Source: Vogesella mureinivorans (lineage in GTDB: Bacteria; Pseudomonadota; Gammaproteobacteria; Burkholderiales; Chromobacteriaceae). From it: a stretch of DNA of 64,000 nt. The stretch covers positions 281,595 to 345,594 of the forward strand of contig NZ_VMTV02000178.1 of the NCBI RefSeq assembly GCF_007644035.1, written 5' to 3'. The notes under the pieces were generated by a model. The model was not told the DNA's origin, did no database searches, and saw nothing but the letters and a program-made list of their open reading frames with translations. This document shows, one piece after another, positions 50,268 through 60,074 of the stretch; positions within the stretch are counted from its first letter, which is position 1, and every line of letters begins with the position of its first letter. The position numbers were made by a program, and so were the translations under genes.

Positions 50268-51389
50268 ATGCTGATGCTGCCTTTTTTCAAACTCATGGCC
50301 GACAAAAAGGCCAGTGACCTGTTTTTTTCCTGCGGCACACCACCCCAAATCAAAATAGACGGGCAAACGGTACCGGTAAACGACAAGGCGCTGAGTGCAG
50401 AAAACGTCAAACGGCTGGCTTACAGCCTGATGAGCGAGGACGACATCACCCGCTTTGAAGCCGAGCTGGAAATGAACTTTGGCCGCCAGATAGACGGCCT
50501 GGGCAACTACCGCGTCAATATCTTCCGCCAGCGCGGGCACGTGGCCATGGTGATACGCTACATCACCCCCACCGTCCCCAGCCTGGACAACCTGAACCTG
50601 CCCGACTCGCTGAAAGACCTGATCCGCCAGCGCCGCGGCCTGATCTTTATCGTGGGCTCCACAGGCTCCGGCAAAAGCTCTACCGTGGCCGCCATGCTGG
50701 AATTCCGCAACCAGACCCAGGCCGGCCATATCCTCACCGTGGAAGACCCGGTGGAATTCATCTTCGAGCACAAGCGCGCCATCATCAACCAGCGTGAAAT
50801 CGGCGTAGACACCCACAGCTACGAAAACGCGCTGAAAAACGCCATGCGCGAGGCACCTGATGTGCTGATGATCGGCGAAATACGCGACGCCGAAACCCTG
50901 ACCTACGCCATCAACTACGCCCAGTCCGGCCACCTGTGCATCTCCACCCTGCACGGCAATAACAGCTACCACACGCTGAACCGCATCATCAGCTTCTTCC
51001 CGCTGGAAAACCGTAATGCCCTGCTGATGGACCTGGCCGCCACATTGAAAGCCGTGGTGTCACAGCGCCTGGTGCAAACCGTGGACGGCAAGCGCCGCCC
51101 GGCGATGGAGATCATGTTCAACACCGCCCACGTATCGGAGCTAATCCGTAATGGCGAGATCGACAAAATCAAAGAAGCCATCGAAAGCAGCATGAGCGAA
51201 GGCTCGCAAACCTTCGAGCAATCGCTGTTCCGCCTCTACAAAGACGGGCTGATTTCACTGGACGAAGCCCTGCAGAACGCCGACTCGCCCACCAACCTGT
51301 TCTGGCTGGTCAATCACGACAGCAACAGCAATTCAGGTGGCAAACAGGGCGACAACACCACTTTTTCCGGCTTTACACTGAACCACTGA
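50268..51389 (+). CDS. pilU: Type IV pilus retraction ATPase, PilU type
   Basis: This 373-residue hexameric ATPase of the PilT/PilU family acts at the base of type IV pili. It has Walker A GSTGSGKSS near residue 130, an Asp box (TVEDPVEFIFEHKRAIINQRE near 158), Walker B region DVLMIGEIRDAET near 200, and the His box HLCISTLHGNN near 222. The C-terminus (DEALQNADSPTNLFWLVN) fits PilU rather than PilT. PilU assists PilT in twitching and in DNA uptake. pilT is not adjacent, so this copy is separate from it. The alternative ATG at 50274 is possible. Its context, an ArsC-like gene and dapE, gives no pilus clue. Confidence 0.9.
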   Translation: MLMLPFFKLMADKKASDLFFSCGTPPQIKIDGQTVPVNDKALSAENVKRLAYSLMSEDDITRFEAELEMNFGRQIDGLGNYRVNIFRQRGHVAMVIRYITPTVPSLDNLNLPDSLKDLIRQRRGLIFIVGSTGSGKSSTVAAMLEFRNQTQAGHILTVEDPVEFIFEHKRAIINQREIGVDTHSYENALKNAMREAPDVLMIGEIRDAETLTYAINYAQSGHLCISTLHGNNSYHTLNRIISFFPLENRNALLMDLAATLKAVVSQRLVQTVDGKRRPAMEIMFNTAHVSELIRNGEIDKIKEAIESSMSEGSQTFEQSLFRLYKDGLISLDEALQNADSPTNLFWLVNHDSNSNSGGKQGDNTTFSGFTLNH

Positions 51390-51397
51390 CCCCACCC

Positions 51398-52872
<1,475 letters not shown>

Positions 52873-52893
52873 GCACCGCACCCGCCGCAATGC

Positions 52894-52923
52894 AAAAGCC
52901 AGCCCCGCAGGGCTGGCTTTTTT
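52894..52923 (+). terminator. Rho-independent terminator of dapE
   Basis: AAAAGCCAGCCC (52894-52905), loop CGCA, GGGCTGGCTTTT (52910-52921) with more Ts. It also faces recR, which ends just downstream on the other strand. Confidence 0.92.
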
Positions 52924-52947
52924 ACTGTGTGAACGCCGGCATGCTGC

Positions 52948-53547
52948 CTAGCTCACGCTACGCCGCTCGTACATGGCCTGGGCCAGCGTGCCCGGGTCGA
53001 CGTTTTCCAGCTCGCCGCCCACCGGCATGCCACGCGCGATGCGGCTAACACGCAGGCCATGCGCCTGCAGCATCTCGCTGATCAGGTGCGCGGTGACCTC
53101 GCCCTCCGCGGTAAAGTTGGTGGCAATGATCACCTCCTCCACCACACCATCCACGGCACGGGCGATCAGCTTTTCCAGATCGATATCCTTGGGGCCGATA
53201 CCGTCCATGGGCGACAAGCGCCCCATCAGCACAAAGTACAGGCCGTCGTAGCAGCGCGTCTGCTCCAGCATCAGCAGGTCGGCGGGCATTTCCACCACGC
53301 ACAGCAGGTCCTGCCGGCGCTCGGCGTCGGCGCACACATTGCACAGCGGGCTTTCGCTGAAGGTATGGCAACGCTGGCAGTGGCGCAGGTTCAATAGCGC
53401 GTGGTCCAGCGCCCGTGCCAGCTTGTCGGCACCGCCACGGTCTTTTTGCAGCAGGTGAAAAGCCATGCGCTGCGCGGATTTGGGGCCAACGCCGGGTAGC
53501 ACTTTCAGCGCCGCGATCAGCTGGTCGAGCGAGGGCGGGTTTTTCAT
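52948..53547 (-). CDS. recR: Recombination protein RecR
   Basis: This 199-residue protein works with RecF and RecO to load RecA at gaps. It has an N-terminal helix-hairpin-helix ([20 protein letters not shown]). The four-Cys zinc site is in [19 protein letters not shown] near residues 56-72. A Toprim domain ([16 protein letters not shown] near 82) precedes a Walker-B-like C-terminal region. ATG 53547 gives normal length. It follows ybaB, the conserved dnaX-ybaB-recR order. Confidence 0.96.
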   Translation of the reverse strand: MKNPPSLDQLIAALKVLPGVGPKSAQRMAFHLLQKDRGGADKLARALDHALLNLRHCQRCHTFSESPLCNVCADAERRQDLLCVVEMPADLLMLEQTRCYDGLYFVLMGRLSPMDGIGPKDIDLEKLIARAVDGVVEEVIIATNFTAEGEVTAHLISEMLQAHGLRVSRIARGMPVGGELENVDPGTLAQAMYERRSVS

Positions 53548-53562
53548 GGGCGCTCCAGTAAA

Positions 53563-53600
53563 AAAGGTTGGCCGCAAGCAGCAGCCTGCGGCCAACCTTT
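53563..53600 (-). repeat. Inverted pair of DUS-like motifs between ybaB and recR
   Basis: AAAGGTTGGCCGCA (53563-53576) and its exact reverse complement (53587-53600) form a 14-base stem with a 10-base loop. Flanking A- and T-rich ends make it terminator-like. It could reduce read-through from ybaB into recR on the minus strand. Confidence 0.75.
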
Positions 53601-53615
53601 CAGGTCATCAAGCGG

Positions 53616-53954
53616 TCAGAACGGCAGCTTCATGCCGGCCGGCAGGTTCATGCCAGCAGTAAAGCCGGACATGCGCTCGGACGAGGTGGCCTCGGCCTTG
53701 CGGCTGGCGTCGTTGAACGCCGCGGCGATCAGGTCTTCCAGCATGTCTTTGTCTTCCTTGGCGTCGGCCAGCAAGTCGTCGCTGATGATGACACGGCGGG
53801 TAACGTGCGAGCAGCTCATCACCACTTTTACCAGGCCGTTACCCGCCTGGCCTTCTACTTCGATCTGCGCCAGTTCTTCTTGCGCTTTTTTCATGTTTTC
53901 CTGCATTTGCTGCGCCTGTTTCATCAGGCCTGCGATACCGGCTTTACCAAACAT
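53616..53954 (-). CDS. YbaB/EbfC family nucleoid-associated protein
   Basis: This 112-residue protein begins [20 protein letters not shown], a helical region, and carries [20 protein letters not shown] and [20 protein letters not shown]. YbaB/EbfC proteins bind DNA as dimers and influence nucleoid organisation. It lies between dnaX and recR, the usual position, five bases after dnaX. Confidence 0.94.
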   Translation of the reverse strand: MFGKAGIAGLMKQAQQMQENMKKAQEELAQIEVEGQAGNGLVKVVMSCSHVTRRVIISDDLLADAKEDKDMLEDLIAAAFNDASRKAEATSSERMSGFTAGMNLPAGMKLPF

Positions 53955-53959
53955 TGTTG

Positions 53960-55900
53960 CTACTCCTGTACGGGTTGTACTGTCTCGGCGAGCAGCATGG
54001 CGCCCATTTCCTGCACCAGCTGCTGTACGACCGGGTCGTTTTCCATGTGTTGACGCGCACCGGCCAGCTGCTCACGCTTGAAGCGTGCATCGCGCATGGC
54101 GGGGGTCTCCATATCGAGGGTCTCTACCGACACCCTCAGTTCAATGCTCTGGCCGAGATACTCGCCCAGAACGCTTTTCAGCTTGTCCTGATAATCACGC
54201 GTGGCCATATTGCGGAAGCCTTCCGGCACCGCCAGCTCGAATACCTTACCGTCCCAGTGTTTCAGCGCAGCGTTTTGCGCCAGCATGCGGGCGGCCCCCA
54301 GCTTGTTGCCCAGGCGGCCAATCAGGCTGGCCCAGTCGCCATCGAATACCGGGGCTTCGCTTACCAGCTCGCCCGGGTCTTCGTCCATCATCATGGCGTA
54401 GGCGGGTAGCTCGTCGTCGCTGTCGCTGGCGGTATCCAGCACCTCGGGCTCGGCATCGTCGTCAGCGTCTTCCGCTACCAGCTCTGCAGGCGCGGGGGCT
54501 GGCTGGCGGGCGGGAACGGGGGCCGCAACAGGTGTTACCGCAGCAGGCTGCTCGTCCCACGGCGCGGGCTCGCGTGGCGCGGCCTGGCGCGCTGGCGCCG
54601 CCGGGGCGGGCCGCGCGGGCTCGGGTTCCGGCTCGGGCGCAGCCGGTTTTTCAGCGGCCGCAGGGCTGCGCTCGGCCGGCTTGCCACCCAGCTGCGCCAA
54701 GGCTGCGCGCGCTGGCGATACGCCGACAGGCAATGCCGCACTACTGGCGCCAGGGTTGGCCGCAGGCACGGGCGGGCGGGCTACCGGCAGCGGGCGGGCG
54801 GCGCTTTCACCGCCGTTTACCGGGTGAAAGGCCAGCATGCGCAGCATGCTCATGCTGAAACCGGCGTGTTCGTCTGGCGCCAGCGCCAGGTCACGGCGGC
54901 CGTGCAGGGCGATCTGGTAATACAGCTGTACGTCTTCGGCGGCCAGGCGCTGGGCCAGGGCAAAAATGGCGTCGCGCTCGGGCTCGTCGCTGGCAATGGC
55001 GGCCGGCACGGTTTGCGCCAGCGCCAGCTGGTGCAGCAGGCTGGCCAGCTCGGCCAGGGCGCTGTCAAAACCGATGCCGCGTGCGGCCAACGCTTCCACC
55101 TCACCCACCAGGCGGGCGCCGTCGGCGTCGGCCAGCGCGTCCAGCAGGGCAAACAGGTAGCGCTTGTCCACCGCGCCCAGCATGGCGCGCACGCCGTCTT
55201 CTTTCACCTCGCCCAGGCCGTAGGCAATGGCCTGATCCAGCAGCGATTGCGCATCGCGCATGGAGCCGGCGGCAGCACGGCCCAGCAAGGCCAGCGCCGG
55301 GGTTTCGTAGGCAATGCCTTCCACGTCCAGCATATGCGCCAGGTGGCCGGCTACCTGCTGCGGTGTCATGTTGCGCAGGCTGAACTGCAGGCAGCGGCTC
55401 AGCACCGTGACCGGCACTTTTTGCGGGTCGGTGGTGGCCAGGATGAATTTGACGTGCGCCGGCGGCTCTTCCAGCGTCTTGAGCATGGCGTTGAAGGCAC
55501 TTTTGGACAGCATGTGCACTTCATCGATGATGTAGACCTTGTAGCGCCCCATGGTGGGGGTGTACTGGGCGTTTTCCAGCACTTCGCGGATATTGTCGAT
55601 GCCGGTGTTGGAGGCGGCGTCGATCTCCAGCAGGTCCACAAAACGGCCAGCATCAATCTGGGTACACGCCTGGCACACGCCGCACGGCTCGGCCGTGGTG
55701 CCGGTTTCGCAGTTCAGGCTCTTGGCCAGAATACGGGCGATGGTGGTTTTGCCCACGCCACGGGTACCGGTGAGCAGGTAGGCGTGGTGCAGGCGGGATT
55801 CTTTCAGCGCATTGGACAGGGCGCGTACCACGTGCTCCTGGCCAACCAGGTCGGCAAAGCGCTTGGGGCGCCACTTGCGGGCGAGAACTTGATAGGTCAT
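53960..55900 (-). CDS. dnaX: DNA polymerase III tau/gamma subunit
   Basis: This 646-residue clamp-loader subunit has an AAA+ module with Walker A GTRGVGKT at residues 45-52. A zinc site uses Cys64, 73, 76 and 79, and Walker B is [10 protein letters not shown] near 122. A Pro/Ala/Glu-rich linker (about residues 370-500) is followed by a C-terminal domain that binds the polymerase core and DnaB. I saw no AAAAAAG-type slippery site, so a separate gamma form is not predicted. DUS-like copies at 54755 (Ala-Ala-Asn, in the linker) and 55082 (Leu-Ala-Ala). Confidence 0.95.
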   Translation of the reverse strand: MTYQVLARKWRPKRFADLVGQEHVVRALSNALKESRLHHAYLLTGTRGVGKTTIARILAKSLNCETGTTAEPCGVCQACTQIDAGRFVDLLEIDAASNTGIDNIREVLENAQYTPTMGRYKVYIIDEVHMLSKSAFNAMLKTLEEPPAHVKFILATTDPQKVPVTVLSRCLQFSLRNMTPQQVAGHLAHMLDVEGIAYETPALALLGRAAAGSMRDAQSLLDQAIAYGLGEVKEDGVRAMLGAVDKRYLFALLDALADADGARLVGEVEALAARGIGFDSALAELASLLHQLALAQTVPAAIASDEPERDAIFALAQRLAAEDVQLYYQIALHGRRDLALAPDEHAGFSMSMLRMLAFHPVNGGESAARPLPVARPPVPAANPGASSAALPVGVSPARAALAQLGGKPAERSPAAAEKPAAPEPEPEPARPAPAAPARQAAPREPAPWDEQPAAVTPVAAPVPARQPAPAPAELVAEDADDDAEPEVLDTASDSDDELPAYAMMMDEDPGELVSEAPVFDGDWASLIGRLGNKLGAARMLAQNAALKHWDGKVFELAVPEGFRNMATRDYQDKLKSVLGEYLGQSIELRVSVETLDMETPAMRDARFKREQLAGARQHMENDPVVQQLVQEMGAMLLAETVQPVQE

Positions 55901-56005
55901 GGCGCAGAATTCTAAAGGGATTCGCCGGGTATGGCGACTATTTCAGCGCGGCCGCCAGCCACCCGGCACCCTGCCCGCCATGCAGATAGCCGGCAGCACG
56001 GCACC

Positions 56006-57022
56006 TTACTGCCCCGCACCCGGTGCCATGCGCGCCTGCACAAAGCGGGCGCGCATTTCCTGCGCCAGCTCGTGCGTGACCATGGCGTACAGCGTGCTCT
56101 TGTTGTAGCGGGTAATGGTGTAGAAATTATTGAGGCCCAGCCAGTAGCGTGTTTCGCCCGGCGCCACCTCCAGTGGCACCAGCACGGCCAGCGCGTCGTC
56201 GCGCACCGGCGCTTGCGGCATCACCCCGCGAGCTTTCAGCTCGGCCACGGTGTAGTGCAGGTTGAATTTATCCGCCACCAGCTCATCCGGCACGGTGCCG
56301 GGGGCCAGCTCGGCCGGTATCACCACGTCGTCCCCACCCAGCCAGCCGTGCTGCTGGAAATAGTTGGCCACACTGCCGATAGCATCGACAGGGTTGTTCC
56401 AGATATCGCGGTGGCCATCGCCATCAAAATCCACCGCCCACTTGCGGTAGCTGGACGGCATGAACTGCGGCAGGCCCATGGCACCGGCGTAGCTGCCTCT
56501 AAGGCTAAGAGCATTGATTTTTTCACTACGTACCAAGCGGAAAAATTCGGACAGCTCGGCGCGAAAGAAGCTGGCGCGGCGCGGGTAGTCGAAAGCCAGC
56601 GTAGCAAGCGCATCGGCCAAGGGAACGCTGCCAGTATTGCGTCCATAGCGAGTTTCGATACCGATAATGGCCACGATGATTTCCGGTGGCACCTTGTAAG
56701 TATCTGCCGCCTTCTGCAGGGTGCTTTCGTGCTGCTGCCAGAACGCCACACCCTCTTGCATCAGCTTGTCACTATAGAAATTGGGGCGGAACCGGTACCA
56801 AGGCCGCGCCGTGGACGGTTTATCCATGATGGCAATAATATCCGGCTTAGGTGCAACACTGGCGAGCACTCCCTCCAGCTCGGCACGGCTCAGCTCGCCA
56901 GTGGCGACCTGTTCGTCGATATAGCGCTGCACGTCCGGGCGCATCAGCAGCGCCACATCGGCATGGGCAACACCGGCTGCCAGCAAGCTGGCCACGGCCA
57001 GCAGGGTCTTCAGGATGGTCAT
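56006..57022 (-). CDS. mltB: Membrane-bound/periplasmic lytic murein transglycosylase B
   Basis: This 338-residue enzyme cleaves peptidoglycan glycan strands to anhydromuropeptides. A Sec signal peptide (TLLAVASLLAAGVAHA) is present. It has no lipobox Cys, so it may be the soluble Slt35-like form. The catalytic Glu is in IIGIETRYGRNTGSVPL near residue 112. MGLPQFMPSSYRKWAVDFDG and HRDIWNNPVDAIGSVANYF follow near 178-215. The start is uncertain: ATG 57022 lacks a good ribosome site, and an upstream GTG at 57046 lies inside a DUS-like motif. Confidence 0.9.
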   Translation of the reverse strand: MTILKTLLAVASLLAAGVAHADVALLMRPDVQRYIDEQVATGELSRAELEGVLASVAPKPDIIAIMDKPSTARPWYRFRPNFYSDKLMQEGVAFWQQHESTLQKAADTYKVPPEIIVAIIGIETRYGRNTGSVPLADALATLAFDYPRRASFFRAELSEFFRLVRSEKINALSLRGSYAGAMGLPQFMPSSYRKWAVDFDGDGHRDIWNNPVDAIGSVANYFQQHGWLGGDDVVIPAELAPGTVPDELVADKFNLHYTVAELKARGVMPQAPVRDDALAVLVPLEVAPGETRYWLGLNNFYTITRYNKSTLYAMVTHELAQEMRARFVQARMAPGAGQ

Positions 57023-57039
57023 GGGGAATACCAAGGTTG

Positions 57040-57061
57040 GCCGCACCAGCCTGGGTGCGGC
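57040..57061 (-). terminator. Hairpin using a DUS-like motif between hrcA and mltB
   Basis: GCCGCACC (57040-57047) pairs with GGTGCGGC (57054-57061) around a 6-base loop. The left arm overlaps the DUS-like copy at 57036-57045. It sits eight bases past the hrcA stop on the minus strand. No T-run follows. Confidence 0.65.
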
Positions 57062-57068
57062 ACAGAAG

Positions 57069-58088
57069 TCAGTCGTTGAAATTGAGTGCGCTCGACACCA
57101 GGCGCGCGGTGATATCCACTATCGGAATCACCCGCTCGTAGGCCATGCGGGTGGGGCCCACTACGCCCAGCGCGCCCACTACCTGGCCGTTTAGCCGGTA
57201 CGGGGCAATCACCACGCTGCAGTCGTCCAGCGTTACCACGCCGGACTCGTCGCCAATGAAAAGGTTCACACCAGGGGCGCGGCGGCTTTGTTCCAGCAGC
57301 TGCAACAGTTCGGTCTTGCGCTGGAAGGTATCGAACAGCTCGCGCAGGCGGTTCAGGTCGCCGGAAAAATCGCTCACGCTCAGCAGCTTGCCCTGCCCGC
57401 TAATCACCAGGTCGTCGCCACCGTGCAGCGTTTGCTGGCCAAACTGGATGGCCAGCTGCATCAGCTCGGAAATATCGCCACGCAGCTGCTGCAGCTCCTC
57501 CCCTACCCGGCTGGCTACCCCGCCCAGCGCGTGGCCGGCGTAGTGCTGGTTCAGGAAGTTGGCCGCTTCGATCAGCTCGCTGCCGCTGTAGTCGCGTGCG
57601 GTGTTGAACAGGTGGTTCTGTACGTCGCCTTCCAGCGTCACCAGAATCAGCAGTACCCGGCGCTCGGACAGGCGCAAAAACTCCACCTGGCGAAACGCAG
57701 CATCGGCGCGCTGCGGCGTCATCACCACGCCGGCAAACTGCGTCAGCTCGGCCAGCAGCTGCGACGCCGCCTTCACCACCCGCTTGGGGCTGTCCGGCTG
57801 CAGCGTATGCCGCAGCTCGGCCACGGCAGGCTCGGCCAACTGCTGCACCGTCAACAGGCGGTCGACAAACAGGCGGTAGCCACGCGGCGTGGGCACGCGC
57901 CCGGCCGAGGTGTGCGGCGAGGCAATCAGCCCCAGCCCTTCCAGGTCGGCCAGCATATTGCGGATGGATGCGGACGACAGCTCCAGCCCGGATACCGTGG
58001 CCAGGGTTTTGGACGCCACAGGCTGGCCATCGGCGATATAGCGCTCTACCAGCACCTTGAGCAAATATTGAGTGCGATCGTTCAGCAT
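57069..58088 (-). CDS. hrcA: Heat-inducible transcription repressor HrcA
   Basis: This 339-residue repressor binds CIRCE sites ahead of groE and dnaK operons. The N-terminal winged helix reads LLKVLVERYIADGQPVASKT and SSASIRNMLADLEGLGLI. It is followed by the GAF-like HrcA domain, with TPRGYRLFVDRLL near residue 66 and FIGDESGVVTLDDCSVVIAPY near 280. Normal length. No CIRCE element is visible next to it, so autoregulation is not evident here. Confidence 0.95.
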   Translation of the reverse strand: MLNDRTQYLLKVLVERYIADGQPVASKTLATVSGLELSSASIRNMLADLEGLGLIASPHTSAGRVPTPRGYRLFVDRLLTVQQLAEPAVAELRHTLQPDSPKRVVKAASQLLAELTQFAGVVMTPQRADAAFRQVEFLRLSERRVLLILVTLEGDVQNHLFNTARDYSGSELIEAANFLNQHYAGHALGGVASRVGEELQQLRGDISELMQLAIQFGQQTLHGGDDLVISGQGKLLSVSDFSGDLNRLRELFDTFQRKTELLQLLEQSRRAPGVNLFIGDESGVVTLDDCSVVIAPYRLNGQVVGALGVVGPTRMAYERVIPIVDITARLVSSALNFND

Positions 58089-58162
58089 GCTGCCATTCTG
58101 TCACAGCTTGCCCGCCAGCCATAGGCTTTGCCGCATCACAGCCTGGCGGTGCGCCCGGCGGC

Positions 58163-58190
58163 TTGGTAGGCCGGCCTTTTGTGCGATAAT
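58163..58190 (+). promoter_or_regulatory. recA: Possible sigma70 promoter of recA
   Basis: TTGGTA (58163-58168) and GATAAT (58185-58190) are spaced by 16 bases, upstream of recA on the plus strand. No LexA-type CTGT-N8-ACAG palindrome is visible between hrcA and recA. Confidence 0.45.
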
Positions 58191-58330
58191 CCGCTGATTG
58201 TATTCATCACCGCCACACCGCTGTGGCGCGCATGCATCGCTGCCTGTCGTTTTTATTTGGCAGGCCAGATGAAAACGTACATAATCAAAAGCTGAATCGT
58301 TATCCACCCCGTTGAATGAATGGAGCAAGC

Positions 58331-59395
58331 ATGGCAGAGCGTTCCGAAGACAAAAGCAAGGCGCTGAGTGCAGCGCTGGCGCAAATTGAAAAGCAGTTCG
58401 GCAAAGGCTCGATCATGCGCATGAGCGACAACCAGATCACCGAAAACCTGCAAGTCATCAGCACCGGCTCGCTGGGCCTGGATCTGGCACTGGGCGTGGG
58501 TGGCCTGCCGCGTGGCCGCGTGGTGGAAATCTACGGCCCGGAATCGTCCGGTAAAACCACCCTGTGTCTGCAGGTGGTTGCCGAAGCACAAAAACTGGGT
58601 GGCACCTGCGCCTATATCGACGCCGAAAACGCGCTGGACCCGCAATACGCACAAAAGCTGGGCGTATCGGTAGAAGACCTGCTGATCTCGCAGCCGGATA
58701 CCGGCGAGCAGGCACTGGAAATCTGCGACATGCTGGTACGCTCCGGCGGCGTGGACGTAATCGTGGTGGACTCGGTTGCCGCCCTGGTACCCAAAGCCGA
58801 AATCGAAGGCGAAATGGGCGACAGCCACGTAGGCCTGCAAGCCCGCCTGATGAGCCAGGCGCTGCGCAAACTCACCGGCAACATCAAGCGCACCAACACC
58901 CTGGTGGTGTTCATCAACCAGATCCGCATGAAGATCGGCGTGATGTTCGGCAGCCCGGAAACCACCACTGGCGGTAACGCGCTGAAATTCTACGCCTCGG
59001 TACGTATGGATATCCGCCGCATTGGCGGTATCAAGAAGGGCGAAGAAATCATCGGTAACGAAACCCGCGTGAAAGTGGTGAAAAACAAGGTATCGCCACC
59101 GTTCAAGCAAGCCGGTTTTGACATTCTGTACGGTGAAGGTATCAGCCGCGAAGGCGAAATCATCGAGCTGGGCGTAGAACACGGCTTTATCGACAAATCC
59201 GGCGCCTGGTACGCCTACAACGGCCAGAAAATCGGCCAGGGCAAGGACAACACCCGCGAGTGGCTGAAATCCAACCCGGCCATTGCCCAGGAAATCGAGC
59301 GCAAGATCCGCGAAGCCGTGGGTATCAAGGTAGAAATCACCGAAGGCAAGCCGGACCCCGGCGAAGAGCTGCCGGACGACACCTTCGACGCCTGA
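58331..59395 (+). CDS. recA: Recombinase RecA
   Basis: This 354-residue protein forms filaments on single-stranded DNA and drives homologous recombination. It begins [20 protein letters not shown] and carries Walker [10 protein letters not shown] at residues 69-77. The L1 and L2 loop regions are present ([20 protein letters not shown] and [20 protein letters not shown]). The acidic C-terminus ends [13 protein letters not shown] 58331 is preferred, with a GGAG site; ATG 58316 would add five atypical residues. Its stop overlaps the recX start. Recombination of imported DNA would depend on it if the dispersed motif is an uptake sequence. Confidence 0.97.
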   Translation: MAERSEDKSKALSAALAQIEKQFGKGSIMRMSDNQITENLQVISTGSLGLDLALGVGGLPRGRVVEIYGPESSGKTTLCLQVVAEAQKLGGTCAYIDAENALDPQYAQKLGVSVEDLLISQPDTGEQALEICDMLVRSGGVDVIVVDSVAALVPKAEIEGEMGDSHVGLQARLMSQALRKLTGNIKRTNTLVVFINQIRMKIGVMFGSPETTTGGNALKFYASVRMDIRRIGGIKKGEEIIGNETRVKVVKNKVSPPFKQAGFDILYGEGISREGEIIELGVEHGFIDKSGAWYAYNGQKIGQGKDNTREWLKSNPAIAQEIERKIREAVGIKVEITEGKPDPGEELPDDTFDA

Positions 59396-59859
59396 TGGAA
59401 AAACCGGGCAAAAGCCTGAAGGCAAGAGCCGTCGATCTTCTGTCCCGCCGCGAGTACACGCGGCTGGAGCTGAAGCGGCGGCTTTCGCCTTTTGCCGAGA
59501 ACGCAGAAGAAGTGGACGCCCTGCTGGACGAGCTGGCCGCCAGCCGCTGGCAAAGCGACGCCCGCTTTGCCGAACAGTTTGCCGACAGCCGCAGCCGCAA
59601 GTACGGCAGCCGCCGCGTGGCCATGGAAATGCGCGAACGCGGTGTAGACAGCGACACCATCAAGCAGACCCTGTCCAGCCACAACGACCTGGCCACCGCA
59701 CGCAGCCAGTGGCTGCGCAAATTCGGCCAACCCGCCAGCGACGCCGCCGGGCGCGCCAAACAGATGCGCTACCTGGCCAGCCGCGGCTTTGGCATGGACA
59801 CGATCCGCCAGGTCATCAAAGGCAGTGACGAATGGCCGGATGACGATGCACAAAGCTAG
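59395..59859 (+). CDS. recX: Regulatory protein RecX
   Basis: This 154-residue helical protein inhibits or tunes RecA filaments. It has the tandem three-helix repeats of the family: LLSRREYTRLELKRRLSPFA near residue 15, RWQSDARFAEQFADSRSRKY near 51, and MRYLASRGFGMDTIRQVI near 124. The ATG at 59395 overlaps the recA stop (TGATG), so the two are coupled. Confidence 0.93.
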   Translation: MEKPGKSLKARAVDLLSRREYTRLELKRRLSPFAENAEEVDALLDELAASRWQSDARFAEQFADSRSRKYGSRRVAMEMRERGVDSDTIKQTLSSHNDLATARSQWLRKFGQPASDAAGRAKQMRYLASRGFGMDTIRQVIKGSDEWPDDDAQS

Positions 59860-60074
59860 CCAGCCAGCGCTGCTTCGATAAGCGCACCCGCCACCCGCTG
59901 CGGCCAACATAGCGCACGGCCAGCCACACACCGGCAGCAGCCGAAAATGCGCCCCGCCGTGCACAAGGTTGGCCGCAAGGCTTGCCAGCACGGTGCGCAG
60001 TTGCCACAATCGACCGATATTCACGCGTCGCGTGTCGCCGTTTTCAGAATCCGACCCAATACGACCCATAAATC

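Noticed and set aside
53960-55900. Programmed frameshift in dnaX
   Set aside because: I found only short A-runs, no AAAAAAG heptamer with a downstream stem, so a gamma form is not supported.
58089-58330. SOS box before recA
   Set aside because: CTGT and ACAG-like halves do not occur at the required spacing.
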